Origin: Cyanobacterium aponinum PCC 10605
GTDB taxonomy: Bacteria; Cyanobacteriota; Cyanobacteriia; Cyanobacteriales; Cyanobacteriaceae
Assembly: GCF_000317675.1 (NCBI RefSeq)
Contig: NC_019776.1
Coordinates: 310,001 to 374,000 of the forward strand
Length of the DNA: 64,000 bases
Direction of reading: 5' to 3'
Positions 10,371-20,597 of this stretch are shown one piece after another (the stretch's first letter is position 1; each line of letters opens with the position of its first letter). Position numbers and translations under genes: made by a program. Under the pieces are notes generated by a model. It had not been told where the DNA came from and did not search any database. It worked only from the letters and a program-made list of their open reading frames with translations.

Positions 10371-11171
10371 ATGGATTTTCTTTTTTTATCAAAATTATTA
10401 CCTCTTTTTCTCTATCCTCTGGGATTTGCCTGTTTTTCTTTGTTAATTGCCCTAGTTTTGTGGTGGAAATTTCCCCGTTTTTTACCCATTCCGATTATCT
10501 TGGCTTTGTTAGTTTTATTTCTGTCGAGTAATTTTTTTGTTAGTAATTTACTGGTTAAATCCCTTGAATGGCAATATTTAGCCTCTCCTAGCTCCATTGA
10601 TAACGCACAAGCCATAGTTGTATTAGGTGGGGGAATCAAGCCTCTAGTTTACCCCCGCCCGATGATTGATTTAGCAGAACAAGGCGATCGCGTCATTTAT
10701 GCCTCTCAACTTTATAAAATGAAAAAATCTCCTTTAATTCTGGTTTCGGGGGGAAGAATCCCTTGGAAAGCCTTAGAGAGCCAAAGTTCAGAAGCCTCTG
10801 ATATGACTAAATTACTTGTATTACTTGGCGTTCCAGAATCAGCAATTATAAAAGAAGGTAAATCTTTAAATACTTATGAAAATGCCGTCAATACCCGTTT
10901 AATCTTAGAAGAGAAAGGAATCAAACAAATTATATTAGTTACGTCAGCATTACATATGCCGCGATCGGTGAAAATTTTTCAAAAACAAGGTTTTGATGTA
11001 ATACCAGCTCCCACAGATTTTTTTGTAACCGAACAAGATTTTATCAAGGATGACAGTTGGCAAAATATAATTATTAATCTTTTTCCCAACTCCACATATT
11101 TGTACAATACTAACCTAGCCTTAAAAGAATATTTAGGAATTATTATTTATAAGCTCAAAGGATGGATTTAG
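10371..11171 (+). CDS. YdcF/ElyC family (DUF218) membrane protein
   Basis: 266 residues. Two N-terminal transmembrane segments (about 10-32 and 38-60) precede a DUF218 domain (about 80-235) with AIVVLGGGIKP, the ILVSGGR strand, ASDMTKLLVLLGVPESAI, the SLNTYENAVNT motif and ILVTSALHMPRSVKIF. This is the SanA/ElyC/YdcF family, whose members affect envelope or peptidoglycan precursor metabolism; substrate specificity is unknown. It stands alone between two repeat elements. The start is the ATG at 10371. Confidence 0.88.
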   Translation: MDFLFLSKLLPLFLYPLGFACFSLLIALVLWWKFPRFLPIPIILALLVLFLSSNFFVSNLLVKSLEWQYLASPSSIDNAQAIVVLGGGIKPLVYPRPMIDLAEQGDRVIYASQLYKMKKSPLILVSGGRIPWKALESQSSEASDMTKLLVLLGVPESAIIKEGKSLNTYENAVNTRLILEEKGIKQIILVTSALHMPRSVKIFQKQGFDVIPAPTDFFVTEQDFIKDDSWQNIIINLFPNSTYLYNTNLALKEYLGIIIYKLKGWI

Positions 11172-11492
11172 TGAACTTCAGTTTCGGTTTAAAAATATCT
11201 GATAAGGTTAGGTGTCAGGTGTCAGGTCGCAGGTTGCAGGTGTTAGGAGATGGGGGGATGGGGGGATGAGGGGAAAAGGGGAAACAAGTAATAAATGATA
11301 AATAAGTAGACAGGAAATTTACCGAAAAATTCAACAAGTTTTGTGATGACAAATTGTCAGGGAAATTTGAAGAAAAGATGAGGGGAGAAGGCAAAGGTGT
11401 AAATAGTGTTGAGGTTAATAATAACTCCGAACTCCGAACTCCGAACTCATTACTTCTAGGTTATCATTCCGGTGTTGCATCCCCCTGAAGTT
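11172..11492. repeat. repeat-rich spacer, left-end piece of family A element
   Basis: Contains CAGTTTCGGTTTAAAAATAT and a GTGTCAGG/TTGCAGG array, matching the left end of the family A element, then a G-rich run (GATGGGGGGATGGGGGGATG) and a triplicated AACTCCG near 11430. The matching right end is missing or degenerate. No gene is supported here. Confidence 0.6.
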
Positions 11493-12980
11493 TTAATGAG
11501 TAATTAATTCTTCAACTATGGGGGGATTTTCCTGAGTAGTAAGTTTTTCTAGCAAAGTTGCACTAGCTTGGTTCAAGCCAATTAATTTAACTTCTGCACC
11601 ATTACGACGGAATTTCAATACCACTTTATCCACGGCCGCAACTGCCCCTTGATCCCATAGGTGGGCGTGAGTTAAGTTAATGGTGACAGTATCGACTAAT
11701 TCGTCAAAATCAAATTTACCTAAAAATTCTTCAATGGAGACAAAGAAAATTTGCCCAGATACATTATAGGTACGATGATTACCGTCTTCGCTCAATACTT
11801 TATCCACAAACACTAATTGTGCAATTTGACGGGAGAAAAATACTGTACTCATGATAATGCCGGTAATTACCCCCAATGCAAAATTTCGGGTAGCAATGGT
11901 AATTAACATGGTTGCTAACATTACTGCCGTTTCCGTGGGAGGAGTGCGAGGGATATTCTTAAAAGATGACCAACGTATCGTACCAATAGATACCATAATC
12001 ATTACGGCAACTAATGCACCCATAGGCATCTGTTTAACCCAATCTTGCAGGACTAAAATCGCAAATAACAGAAAAATTCCCGCACTAAAAGTCGATAATC
12101 TGCCTCTACCTCCTGATTGTACATTAATGACAGACTGCCCAATCATGCCACATCCGGCCATACCCCCAAAGAAGGATGTAACAATATTAGCGATACCCTG
12201 CCCTTTTGCTTCTTGGTTTTTGTCGCTAGGGGTATCGGTTAATTCATCCACTAGGGCGGCGGTGAGGAAAGAGGCGAGCAATCCCACTAATGCCATTGTC
12301 AGAGAGTAAGGAAGAATGATATTGAGGGTTTCGAGGTTTAAGGGTATATTAGGTAAGGCAAAAATTGGTAATGTGGTGGGCAATTCTCCCATGTCTCCCA
12401 CTGTAGGCACATCTAATTTCAGGGTAATGGTGGCTATTGTCATTACCGCTAAGGCAACGAGAGGAGAAGGTACTACTTGGGTAAAACGGGGTAGGATATA
12501 AATAATTAGTAAAGATGCGATCGTAATTAAATATACTGTGGAGGGTACATTGGTTAATTGAGGTAGTTGAGCGAGAAAAATTAGTACTCCCAGAGCGTTA
12601 ATATAACCCATCATCACGGCACGGGGTACATATTTCATTTGTTTACCGAGTTTGAATACCCCGAATAATACTTGTAAAATCCCCGTTAACAGAGTTGCCG
12701 CAAATAAATATTCGATACCATGATCCTTTACTAAGTTAACCATTAATAATGCCATTGCACCTGTAGCGGCAGAGATAGAACCAGTCCTACCTCCGAGAAA
12801 TGCGGTGATTACAGCAATAATAAAGGATGCGTATAAGCCAACTTTGGGATCAACTCCCGCTATAATGGAAAATGCGATCGCCTCTGGAATAAGAGCTAAA
12901 CCTACGACTGCTCCTGCTAAAATATCTGCTTTAATATTGGAAAACCATTCCCTTTTTAGGGTTCTTGAATTGATAAACAT
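11493..12980 (-). CDS. SulP family inorganic anion transporter with STAS domain
   Basis: 495 residues. About ten to twelve transmembrane segments span residues 15-405. The N-terminal SulP signature is present ([20 protein letters not shown]), as are [20 protein letters not shown] and the substrate-binding region [22 protein letters not shown]-terminal STAS domain (about 410-485) contains [19 protein letters not shown]. SulP proteins carry sulfate, bicarbonate or other anions with Na+ or H+. The sequence alone does not place it as BicA, so substrate is left open. The gene is alone, with repeats on its 3' side and an AT-rich upstream region. Confidence 0.9.
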   Translation of the reverse strand: MFINSRTLKREWFSNIKADILAGAVVGLALIPEAIAFSIIAGVDPKVGLYASFIIAVITAFLGGRTGSISAATGAMALLMVNLVKDHGIEYLFAATLLTGILQVLFGVFKLGKQMKYVPRAVMMGYINALGVLIFLAQLPQLTNVPSTVYLITIASLLIIYILPRFTQVVPSPLVALAVMTIATITLKLDVPTVGDMGELPTTLPIFALPNIPLNLETLNIILPYSLTMALVGLLASFLTAALVDELTDTPSDKNQEAKGQGIANIVTSFFGGMAGCGMIGQSVINVQSGGRGRLSTFSAGIFLLFAILVLQDWVKQMPMGALVAVMIMVSIGTIRWSSFKNIPRTPPTETAVMLATMLITIATRNFALGVITGIIMSTVFFSRQIAQLVFVDKVLSEDGNHRTYNVSGQIFFVSIEEFLGKFDFDELVDTVTINLTHAHLWDQGAVAAVDKVVLKFRRNGAEVKLIGLNQASATLLEKLTTQENPPIVEELITH

Positions 12981-13418
12981 TTCCTCCGGTAATATTTGAT
13001 TAAGTATAGGTGACGTTAAAACAAAATGATTTAATTTAATAAAAAATTATTGAAAATCAATTTATTCAGTTTTTTCATCAATACCCGTTGATTTAAACTT
13101 CTAAATTTAGCTTCCAAACTTAGTGATTTAATATATATGGATTAGAATATAAAGTTAGTTTAGGGGGGATACATTATTTTAGATGCGATCGAGTTTTATT
13201 TACAAAAGTTAATAATACTTATAGCTTTTTTTCTGGGAAAAATCAAGAGATTTCAAAGTGGCATTGCTGAATTACGGTATGAAATGTACTGAAATTATGC
13301 CAAAAATTGAGACATAAAAATATTGTTACTTAACCTGAGTTCGGATAAATTTTTATTTGTGAGTGATAGCGAAAAGAGCAATAGGCAATAAAAGGCAAAA
13401 GAGCCTTTATGATCAGTG
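12981..13418. other. gene-free stretch with repeat fragments
   Basis: AT-rich spacer between two divergent or unrelated promoters. It contains GGCATTGCTGAATTACGGTA (from about 13260), text of the kind left by IS elements in cyanobacteria, a AAATTGAGACATAAAAATAT motif seen also near 355, and a partial family A left end (AACCTGAGTTCGGATAAATT, about 13332) followed by a GGCAAAAG run. No gene. Confidence 0.5.
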
Positions 13419-14861
13419 TTAAAAATTACAACTTTGTCTTTCTCTAGTGTGTTCAGGTTCTAACCATGAGTAAGCAAAATGACTAATAGATTGTACTCCT
13501 TTTACTGAGTTTCTAATCCCTTCCATTTGAGATTCTAAAGAGGGGCGTTTACCATCGTTTCTCCCCCAAAATCCTGCTAAAACAGGTTTTACATTGCTAT
13601 CTTGTGCCGAGGCTTGAGTTACCCTTTTTACCTGATCAATGATACAGTTAGGACTACCGCATAAAGCATAAGACATGGGATGCCATTCTATACGGGGAGA
13701 AAAACTATCCCAAGGTTGTAAACGAGAGTCAAAGCCTATTTCTCCTACCACTTGATTACCGTCTGGAAAAAATACTGCTCCTGCGGGTATTCCTCTTTGT
13801 TGAACTTGGCTTGAGACAAAATCGAGAAAATCAATGACTCCTTGGGCGGCATGGGCAACGGTAAAGTACCAAGTTTCAATCTGTAAGTTACTCAAATTGT
13901 TAGGAGCATTAGGATTTCTTCCCTGCCAAAGGGGGGTTTTTTCATCTGGGTATAGTCTTTTCATTTCTTCGATGTCATTACCATTGATTGAGCCTTTAGT
14001 AATGTATCTTTCTAATAACCATCTCCCTTGTCTATTTGTTGCTCTATTTAAAAGGGTTTCCTTGGAAGCGGGGCTATAAATCCATAAATCTTTTACTTTA
14101 CCCACCACCGACTCATTGCCACTACCACGAGGATAGCGAATATAGTCGAATAGTACCCCATCAGGACGGCGTTGCAATATTGCTTGTAACATTTGGCTAT
14201 AGTCTTGTCTTGCTTGACGACTATAGGGATCAACAAAAGCCTGTGATTGGTCATGGACAAAGTCTATACTATTTTCTCCTCTACCATTCCGAGCTAATAC
14301 AGAGGTGCGATCGCTTCTTTGAGCATAAACATAACCAAAATTGAGACTAAATAACCAAGCATAAATTTTTAAGCCTCTTTGTCGGGCTTTTTCTAAGGTT
14401 TCCGCATATAAATCTCTATTTTCGTACCCCGGAGCGTCTAAAACACTATCCCACGCTGTGAAATTTCCATTTTTAGGTAGTAATACTCTACCATCATAAA
14501 ATACTTCTAAGTAAACGGTGTTATAACCTAAATTAACAATTTGATCTAAAACGCGATCAATTGAACCTGCCTTGGCATCGCAGGGATAAAGCCTTAACCA
14601 GATGGCTTGTTCTTTTAGCCAATGATTACGACGACAATTATTGAGTTGTTGGCTATGTTGTTGAATAAGTTGTTGGTATTCTCTTTGGGCATTATTGTCT
14701 CCAGAAATTGCTTTTTCCCTTAAATTATTTTTGATGTTGATGGAGTTTTGATCTAATTGACAATAAGGATTAGTAACCCCATAGCTAGGTAACTGAAATA
14801 AGGTTTGACTAATAAGGGAAATGAAAATGAGACTAATATTTAACCAAGAGAGTTTCTGCAT
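13419..14861 (-). CDS. secreted glycoside-hydrolase-like (GHL10/DUF4015-type) protein
   Basis: 480 residues. The N-terminus has a signal peptide (hydrophobic residues 8-24, ending near SYG). A TIM-barrel-like catalytic region starts near residue 88 with AIWLRLYPCDAKAGSIDRVL and NTVYLEVFYDGRVLLP. It continues with GLKIYAWLFSLNFGYVYAQR, VLFDYIRYPRG and HPMSYALCG, the pattern of the glycosyl-hydrolase-like 10 family (PF02638). That family is thought to act on cell-surface or peptidoglycan-type polymers. FDYIRYPR is the most diagnostic motif. The protein probably acts in the periplasm or outside the cell. No partner gene is evident. Confidence 0.8.
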   Translation of the reverse strand: MQKLSWLNISLIFISLISQTLFQLPSYGVTNPYCQLDQNSINIKNNLREKAISGDNNAQREYQQLIQQHSQQLNNCRRNHWLKEQAIWLRLYPCDAKAGSIDRVLDQIVNLGYNTVYLEVFYDGRVLLPKNGNFTAWDSVLDAPGYENRDLYAETLEKARQRGLKIYAWLFSLNFGYVYAQRSDRTSVLARNGRGENSIDFVHDQSQAFVDPYSRQARQDYSQMLQAILQRRPDGVLFDYIRYPRGSGNESVVGKVKDLWIYSPASKETLLNRATNRQGRWLLERYITKGSINGNDIEEMKRLYPDEKTPLWQGRNPNAPNNLSNLQIETWYFTVAHAAQGVIDFLDFVSSQVQQRGIPAGAVFFPDGNQVVGEIGFDSRLQPWDSFSPRIEWHPMSYALCGSPNCIIDQVKRVTQASAQDSNVKPVLAGFWGRNDGKRPSLESQMEGIRNSVKGVQSISHFAYSWLEPEHTRERQSCNF

Positions 14862-14984
14862 TTGTTTCCGAGAGAATAGAAGGAATTAAAAATTAATAGA
14901 TGGAGTTACACTTTTATGAGTAAATGTTAATAACTAGGAACTAATTTAACAAAATATATTATTAATTGGATTATCTCGGAGAAT

Positions 14985-16619
14985 TTAAGTATTGAATATT
15001 ATTTTAGATGGCTTGTCTTTCCCTGAAAATATGTTTACTGTTAATGGAGTAGTTTCTAAATTTAGGAATGAATGATGATAGTTTTTCTTATCCCCTGTAT
15101 TGACTAAATAAGCAGGAAAATTAGTTGTGCTAATACTTAAACGCAGAGCTGTATTTTTTTCTAATTTTATACAAGTTGGCTGTAATTTAAACTTAATAGG
15201 TTGTTCACAATTATTTTGAAGAATTCTAATATGTCCTTGAGTGAAATTATAAACTTTACCATCAGGAAATACCTGAGATAAAATTGCTGATAAATCAAAA
15301 CTATATTGATCACTTTGAGCAAAAATTTCTAATTCTATATCTCCAATAATTTCTAATTCTTCAGTTAAAAAGTTAGAAGTATAGGTAATAATATCACTGC
15401 GATTATCTAATTCAGTTCTTTTAAAAACGCCACTTGGAACAAAACTATGACCTCCTAAACTTGGAACATTTCGCCAAAAATCTTGTACAATTATATCTTC
15501 TTGAAATTCATTATTTTCTTGATTATTTACTAATAATACACCATCATCATCTTTGATATTAGCTAATCCTGTACTTTTTAAATATAAATACTTGTTTGTT
15601 TTATTGGTTAAATTATTTTTAGTTATCCATTTATTACTACCCATTTGAAATAAATTAATATTTTCTTTTGGCAAATAATTATTTTCAATACCTTTTAAAT
15701 ATTTGTCAAACCAAGCTATTTGAGTTTGATCAATATTGGAATTAGCAAAGCTAGAAAACGAGCGAGAGCCAAGGGTATTTCCCCAAGGAATATGCCCCCA
15801 AACACCAACGATTAAGCACTGTTGAAATTTGCTTTTAGTTTTCATTTCTTGATATAAATTCAATGTACCTCGCAAATAAGCATCAAACCAACCGCCAATA
15901 TGAAGCATGGGTAAATCTATATCCTGAAAATAAGTTTTGGGAGAGAGTTTTTGCCAATATTCGTTATTTTCTGTATTACTTAACCATTGATAATAAAAAT
16001 TACTGGGACAATATTTTCTCAAGGCTTCATCAACGGTAATAGGTATGTCATAAATAGGAAGATTCCGACTGGCTAAATAAAGAGTTTTATAAGCAGGTAA
16101 ATCTCTTTTTAAACGGGCAGTTTCTGCGGCTAATTGAATCGCCCATGCTAAGTTTAATTGATAACAAAAAGCTCCATTTTCATACGCCCAATCTGTGTAT
16201 AAATCATAACCAATCATTGCCGGGCAAATGGTTTTTAAGGCAGGATGTTGACTAATCGCTGCATATAATTGTGTCATTCCCTGATAAGAAAAGCCGTACA
16301 TTCCTACATTACCATTGCTACCCTCTAAATTTGCTATCCAGTCAAGGGTATCGTAGCCATCTTCAATTTCTGATTCAAATAGCCGAAATTCCCCTTCAGA
16401 ATCTCCTCTTCCTCTTACGTCTTGAATCACAACTATATAACCATGATTTGCATACCAACGGGGATGGCCATAAACTACCGTAGATGCGATCGCACGTCCG
16501 TAGGGTTGACGCATTAGTAAAACGGGCAATTTTTCTGAGGTATTAGGGCGATAAATGTCAGATACTAATTTAATGCCATTACGGGTTAAAAATGATTGAG
16601 TTGTTTTGATAATGGACAT
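14985..16619 (-). CDS. CocE/NonD family alpha/beta hydrolase (X-Pro dipeptidyl-peptidase S15-like)
   Basis: About 544 residues from ATG 16619; the frame extends to an ATG at 16715, but the extra 32 residues do not fit the family. The alpha/beta-hydrolase core has RQPYGR, an oxyanion-region QDVRGRGDSEGEF and the nucleophile motif GFSYQG (Ser111). The acid/His part contains MLHIGGWFDAYLRG and GVWGHIPWG. The C-terminal jelly-roll (about 330-540) is typical of PepX_C domains. Family members cleave acyl esters or X-Pro dipeptides, and the substrate cannot be read from sequence. There is no signal peptide. It is divergent from the COG0523 GTPase gene. Confidence 0.88.
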   Translation of the reverse strand: MSIIKTTQSFLTRNGIKLVSDIYRPNTSEKLPVLLMRQPYGRAIASTVVYGHPRWYANHGYIVVIQDVRGRGDSEGEFRLFESEIEDGYDTLDWIANLEGSNGNVGMYGFSYQGMTQLYAAISQHPALKTICPAMIGYDLYTDWAYENGAFCYQLNLAWAIQLAAETARLKRDLPAYKTLYLASRNLPIYDIPITVDEALRKYCPSNFYYQWLSNTENNEYWQKLSPKTYFQDIDLPMLHIGGWFDAYLRGTLNLYQEMKTKSKFQQCLIVGVWGHIPWGNTLGSRSFSSFANSNIDQTQIAWFDKYLKGIENNYLPKENINLFQMGSNKWITKNNLTNKTNKYLYLKSTGLANIKDDDGVLLVNNQENNEFQEDIIVQDFWRNVPSLGGHSFVPSGVFKRTELDNRSDIITYTSNFLTEELEIIGDIELEIFAQSDQYSFDLSAILSQVFPDGKVYNFTQGHIRILQNNCEQPIKFKLQPTCIKLEKNTALRLSISTTNFPAYLVNTGDKKNYHHSFLNLETTPLTVNIFSGKDKPSKIIFNT

Positions 16620-16763
16620 TGTTTTTTCTACCAAGCTAGTTTTGATTTCAAAGAATGAGAATTTGGAAAATACTGAATTTGAAAATTTTACCTTCCGTAA
16701 AATATTATGAATCAAATAAGATTGCGATATTATTCATGGGCAATATTTTTTTGCTAAGATCAA

Positions 16764-16776
16764 TGATTAATAATCA
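16764..16776. promoter_or_regulatory. candidate metal-regulator operator
   Basis: TGATTAATAATCA is a perfect palindrome (six-base arms, one central base) 28 bases upstream of the His-rich COG0523 gene; a second AATAATCATTGTTA lies just before the start. Zur-type operators in cyanobacteria are AT-rich palindromes of this flavour. The assignment is inference from the gene's likely role in metal supply. Confidence 0.35.
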
Positions 16777-16804
16777 ATTTCGAGAAGAATAAATAATCAT
16801 TGTT

Positions 16805-17893
16805 ATGACGACTGTAGAATCAGTAACAAATTCAGCTCATGGTATAGATGCCCCTAAACACGGTTTACCCGTGACTATCATTACAGGATTTTTAGGTAGC
16901 GGCAAAACAACTTTACTTAACCATATTTTACAAAATCAACAAGGTGTTAAAACCGCAGTTTTAGTTAATGAATTTGGTGAAATTGGTATTGATAATGATT
17001 TAATTATTGCCAGCGATGACTCTATGGTAGAGTTGAGCAATGGTTGTATTTGTTGTACTATTAACACCGATTTAATTGATGCAGTTTATCGGGTATTAGA
17101 AAGAGAAGAAAAAATAGACTATTTAGTGGTAGAAACTACTGGTGTAGCTGATCCTTTACCTGTAGCCTTAACTTTCCTCGGTACTGAATTAAGAGACATG
17201 ACAAGATTAGATTCTATTGTCACAGTGGTGGATAGTGAAAACTTTAGCCTTGATTTATTCAACAGTGAAGCGGCGTATAATCAAATTGCCTATGGTGATA
17301 TTATTTTGCTCAACAAAACTGATTTAGTGGATTCTGCAGATGTTGATTTATTGGAAGTAAGACTTAGAGACATTAAAAAAGATGCGAGGATTTTACGCAC
17401 AACTAAATCTCAAGTGCCTTTACCTTTAATTCTTAGTGTGGGTCTATTCGAGTCTGATAAGTACTATAATTCCGATAATAGCAGTCATGACCATGAACAT
17501 GATCATCATGACCACGATCATGAACATCACCACCATGAAGAACATAATCACCATCACCACGATCACGATCATGACCATCATCATCACTCTGATCACTTAG
17601 AAAATGATGGATTTATGTCAGTATCTTTTGTTAGTGATAAACCTTTCTATATCCGTAAATTACAAGATTTTCTTGATAATAAGTTATCTGCCAACGTTTT
17701 TCGAGCAAAAGGTGTGTTATGGTTTAAGGAAAGCCCCGATCGTCATATTTTCCATTTAAGTGGTAAGCGTTTCACCATTGAAGATGATGTCTGGAAACCT
17801 AATCAAACCAAACAAAATAAATTAGTCTTTATTGGACAAGATATAGACTGCGATCGCATCTTAACTCAATTACAACAGTGCTTAGTTGAGTAG
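16805..17893 (+). CDS. COG0523 (CobW/P47K) GTPase with His-rich metal-binding loop
   Basis: 362 residues. G-domain motifs are Walker A GFLGSGKT (28-35), EFGEIGID, the CxCC metal-binding motif CICC (81-84), ETTGVADP and the base-recognition NKTD. Residues about 227-264 form an extreme His/Asp/Glu stretch, a metal sink or loading arm. A CobW C-terminal domain follows (FYIRKLQDFLDNKLSANVFR to the end). COG0523 proteins are metallochaperones for zinc, cobalt or other metals. No cobalamin gene is nearby and a Zur-like palindrome lies upstream, so a zinc role is more likely than CobW proper. Substrate is inferred. Confidence 0.92.
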   Translation: MTTVESVTNSAHGIDAPKHGLPVTIITGFLGSGKTTLLNHILQNQQGVKTAVLVNEFGEIGIDNDLIIASDDSMVELSNGCICCTINTDLIDAVYRVLEREEKIDYLVVETTGVADPLPVALTFLGTELRDMTRLDSIVTVVDSENFSLDLFNSEAAYNQIAYGDIILLNKTDLVDSADVDLLEVRLRDIKKDARILRTTKSQVPLPLILSVGLFESDKYYNSDNSSHDHEHDHHDHDHEHHHHEEHNHHHHDHDHDHHHHSDHLENDGFMSVSFVSDKPFYIRKLQDFLDNKLSANVFRAKGVLWFKESPDRHIFHLSGKRFTIEDDVWKPNQTKQNKLVFIGQDIDCDRILTQLQQCLVE

Positions 17894-18207
17894 TGATTTT
17901 CGATAAATGTATTAGGATGTTAGGAAGATTAGGAGAAGATAATTCATAATTTGGCGTTGCTTGAAGAATGCAAAAGTCGAAAGGCAAGGGATGAACCCCC
18001 CTTTATCCCCCCTCTTGAGGGGGGAGGGCAAAGGTAAATAGTTAAGAATTAACAATTAAAAACCCCGTTCACGACAGAAAAGAGTGTACGAGTGCAGCGA
18101 ACTCTAGTCTTCCCTGATACCTACCCTTTTCAATATTGTTAAACCAAACTGAGATTATTTATTCATTCTCCACCTACATGAGAAATCATCTCTAAAATCA
18201 GCAACAC
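17894..18207. repeat. repeat-filled spacer, family A-related
   Basis: Contains a GGCAAGG run, a strong hairpin built on CCCCCCTTTATCCCCCCTC and GAGGGGGGAGGG (about 17996-18029), and a right end TATTGTTAAACCAAACTGAG (about 18134-18153) matching the inverted left end of family A elements. The same internal block occurs at about 49330-49377. No gene. Confidence 0.6.
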
Positions 18208-19278
18208 CTAATTTCTAATGGAATTTCTCCATACCTGCCAAGTGGTGTAAATAAGCAACATTGTTGCCCCCAAAGCATAAACCCCGCCACTAGGAAAACC
18301 AGAAAAAGCCAAAGCAAGACTACCTGCCCATAATGTTAAAGAATAAATATAAATAGCCGTTAGTCGTTGAGAAATTCCTGCTTGTAATAAACGATGATGT
18401 AAATGACGCTTATCGGGCAAAAAGGGAGATTTTCCTTGCAAAACACGAGATAAAATCACCCAAGACATATCTAAAATGGGTACAGCTAAAATAACATAGG
18501 GTAAAAGCACTGCTGTTACCGCCGCAGTTTTAGAAATGCCGATTACCGCAACCCCTGCTAACATAAAACCCATGAAATACGCGCCACCATCTCCCATAAA
18601 AATTTCTGCAGGATTAAAATTGTACCTCAAAAAACCTAACGCACCTCCCGCTAACCCTGCCGCTAATAAAGCCGCCGCCGGTTGATTCATGAATAAACTA
18701 ACAATTAACATCACCACTGCCGCAATACCGCAAACTCCTGCGGCTAAACCATCTAAACCGTCAATCCAGTTAACTGCATTTACCATTCCCACTAACCAAA
18801 TTACGGTAATGGGTAAACTCAGCCACCACATATCAATTTGGATTAAATCACCAAAGGGAATTGTAAAAAAATCAATTCTCACCCCTTTATACCAAGCAAA
18901 AGAAGCAACTATAGATTGAACTAATAAACGGGATTGAGGAGAAAGATTAAATAAATCATCAGCCAAACCAATGAAAAAAAAGAAAATTGCTCCAATAGTA
19001 ACGCCCCAAATTTCCGCATCTTTCTCTGGGGACAATACACCAAAACCTCCTAACCACCAAACAATCAATAAACCTGCCGTTGTACCTGCAAAAATAGCTA
19101 TTCCGCCAATTCTAACAATTGGTTGACTATGAATTTTTCTTGCATCTGGTTTATCTACATGACCACTTCTTAGACCAATATTTTTAACAACAGGGGTACT
19201 CCACATTACCACATTCATTGAAACAAGAAAAGCAATTAGATGGTAAATTTCGTTTACAGAGGAGGTTTTTGGTAACAT
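18208..19278 (-). CDS. WecA/TagO/MraY-family glycosyl-1-phosphate transferase
   Basis: 356 residues with about ten transmembrane segments. Conserved cytoplasmic motifs of the polyprenyl-phosphate N-acetylhexosamine-1-phosphate transferase family are present: DKPDARKIHSQPIVRIGG, the Asp pair GLADDLFNLS, NWIDGLDGLAAG, FMGDGGAYFMGF and the His motif KRHLHHRLL. It attaches a sugar-1-phosphate to undecaprenyl phosphate, starting synthesis of a surface polysaccharide. The KRHLHHRLL form is that of WecA/TagO rather than MraY. No glycosyltransferase cluster is beside it, so the polymer is unknown. Confidence 0.92.
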   Translation of the reverse strand: MLPKTSSVNEIYHLIAFLVSMNVVMWSTPVVKNIGLRSGHVDKPDARKIHSQPIVRIGGIAIFAGTTAGLLIVWWLGGFGVLSPEKDAEIWGVTIGAIFFFFIGLADDLFNLSPQSRLLVQSIVASFAWYKGVRIDFFTIPFGDLIQIDMWWLSLPITVIWLVGMVNAVNWIDGLDGLAAGVCGIAAVVMLIVSLFMNQPAAALLAAGLAGGALGFLRYNFNPAEIFMGDGGAYFMGFMLAGVAVIGISKTAAVTAVLLPYVILAVPILDMSWVILSRVLQGKSPFLPDKRHLHHRLLQAGISQRLTAIYIYSLTLWAGSLALAFSGFPSGGVYALGATMLLIYTTWQVWRNSIRN

Positions 19279-19771
19279 AAGTTAGCTATCTGACTGGGAG
19301 ATTGAATAAATAGTAAAACAACATTTTCTATGTAGTTAATGTTAACTTGATCTGGTTCACAAAATAATTAGAGATGGCTATTTTTTTTGCTCTTTTACTG
19401 CTCGTCGTGTAAATTATCGGTTAGAAAAAGGTGTCAGGTGGCAGGTTTCAGGTTTACGGGAGTAATGAGTAATGAGTAATAAGTAATGAGTAATGAGTTT
19501 TGATAATTTATTGTAATTAATTGATTGTTTCAAGATTTTTTATTCTTACTTAAAATCTGCAAGTCAAAAATCTCCCCATCTCCGTCTCCCCTTATCTCCC
19601 GCTCTTTTTTCTTTCTCGAAAGTGAAACAGCCCTGAGACATAGAGGGGTTTTACCTATTCCCTACTTTTACTACAATTTTATCTCGAACTCAGGTTACAT
19701 ACTCACAGAAAAAATCGCCCCAAAAATGACTTAAGAGGCGACTTCAAGTTTTTAAACTATGAAACAGATAT
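19279..19771. repeat. repeat-rich spacer between the WecA-like gene and psaJ
   Basis: From about 19375 it carries GGCTATTTTTTTTGCTC then CTCGTCGTGTAAATTATCGG, the family B right end in inverted orientation. Next come a GTGTCAGG array, a run of (GAG)TAATGAGTAATAAG tandem motifs (19460-19498) and a family A right end TCTCGAACTCAGG (about 19683-19695). A plus-strand frame at 19525-19734 lies wholly in this repetitive material and is not a gene. Confidence 0.6.
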
Positions 19772-19900
19772 TTACCCCATAGGATGGAATAAAAGATCGG
19801 GATAAAAACGATTAAATTCGATTAATAAACCAGCAGTGAAAACTAATAAAGCAGTAATTAAAACTGGTGCAGTGGACAAAAAAGTAGTTAGACCTTTCAT
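19772..19900 (-). CDS. psaJ: photosystem I subunit IX
   Basis: 42 residues read from ATG 19900: [20 protein letters not shown] then [20 protein letters not shown] and MG. The length, the single transmembrane helix and the [14 protein letters not shown] tail are diagnostic of PsaJ, which stabilises PsaF and peripheral chlorophylls at the edge of photosystem I. An AGGAG lies about eight bases upstream of the start. It follows psaF by 41 bases on the same strand, the usual psaFJ operon. Confidence 0.97.
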   Translation of the reverse strand: MKGLTTFLSTAPVLITALLVFTAGLLIEFNRFYPDLLFHPMG

Positions 19901-19941
19901 CTAATTTTCTCCTAAAAAATAACTAAAATTTGACCGAGAAA

Positions 19942-20448
19942 TTAACGAGGGGAAACGGGAATTTCGGAATCTTTAACCGTTAATTTACCAGAAGTAAACT
20001 CACCGAAAGCCTGTAAAGGCCACATAAAACCGAATAACATTTTATTAATGGCTAAAGGTACATCGATGATAATTTCTTTCATCTCGGTGTCTTTTTCCTC
20101 ACGAATGGCGATTAAGTAAGAACGTCCTACCCAACCAATCCAACCAGCAACATAAAGGAATAATAATCCGGGAATGATAAAGTCACCAGCGTGATCTAAT
20201 CTGCCATCAACTACTAAATGGGGGTAGCCTTCAGGACCACAAAGGGCTTCAGCGTAGCTTTCAGCACGTTTTTGACCAGACTCAGGATTACTGGTGGTAT
20301 TACGGAAACTTTTTGCTTTCGCTTGATAAGCAGGAGACTCACTACAAGGAGTTAAGTGAGATAAATCGGCTTGAGCCGCAGGTGCGAAATTGAACCAGAG
20401 GGTAATTGATAGCGTAAATGCTAATACTAAACTGAATATTTTTCTCAT
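19942..20448 (-). CDS. psaF: photosystem I subunit III
   Basis: 168 residues. A cleaved lumen-targeting signal (residues 1-27, ending PAAQA) precedes the mature start [20 protein letters not shown]. Cys and Gly positions in [20 protein letters not shown] match PsaF. A transmembrane part ([19 protein letters not shown]) and a C-terminal amphipathic segment follow. The subunit sits beside PsaJ and in some organisms docks plastocyanin or cytochrome c6; cyanobacterial PsaF lacks the long Lys-rich N-terminal docking helix, as here. It is co-transcribed with psaJ and divergent from tsaD. Confidence 0.98.
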   Translation of the reverse strand: MRKIFSLVLAFTLSITLWFNFAPAAQADLSHLTPCSESPAYQAKAKSFRNTTSNPESGQKRAESYAEALCGPEGYPHLVVDGRLDHAGDFIIPGLLFLYVAGWIGWVGRSYLIAIREEKDTEMKEIIIDVPLAINKMLFGFMWPLQAFGEFTSGKLTVKDSEIPVSPR

Positions 20449-20597
20449 AAAATTGTTTCCTTTTGCTACGAAACAATAAGTTTTTGTTACAAAAAATGAA
20501 GCCTCAAAAATGACTTCAAATGCGATTTTACTGTGATTAGTAAATGGAGTAAAGTAATAGTTAGAAAATTTATTATTCTTAACAAATCAAGAAAATA

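Noticed and set aside
19525-19734. 69-codon plus-strand frame
   Set aside because: Lies wholly within repeat sequence (pyrimidine runs and a family A right end).
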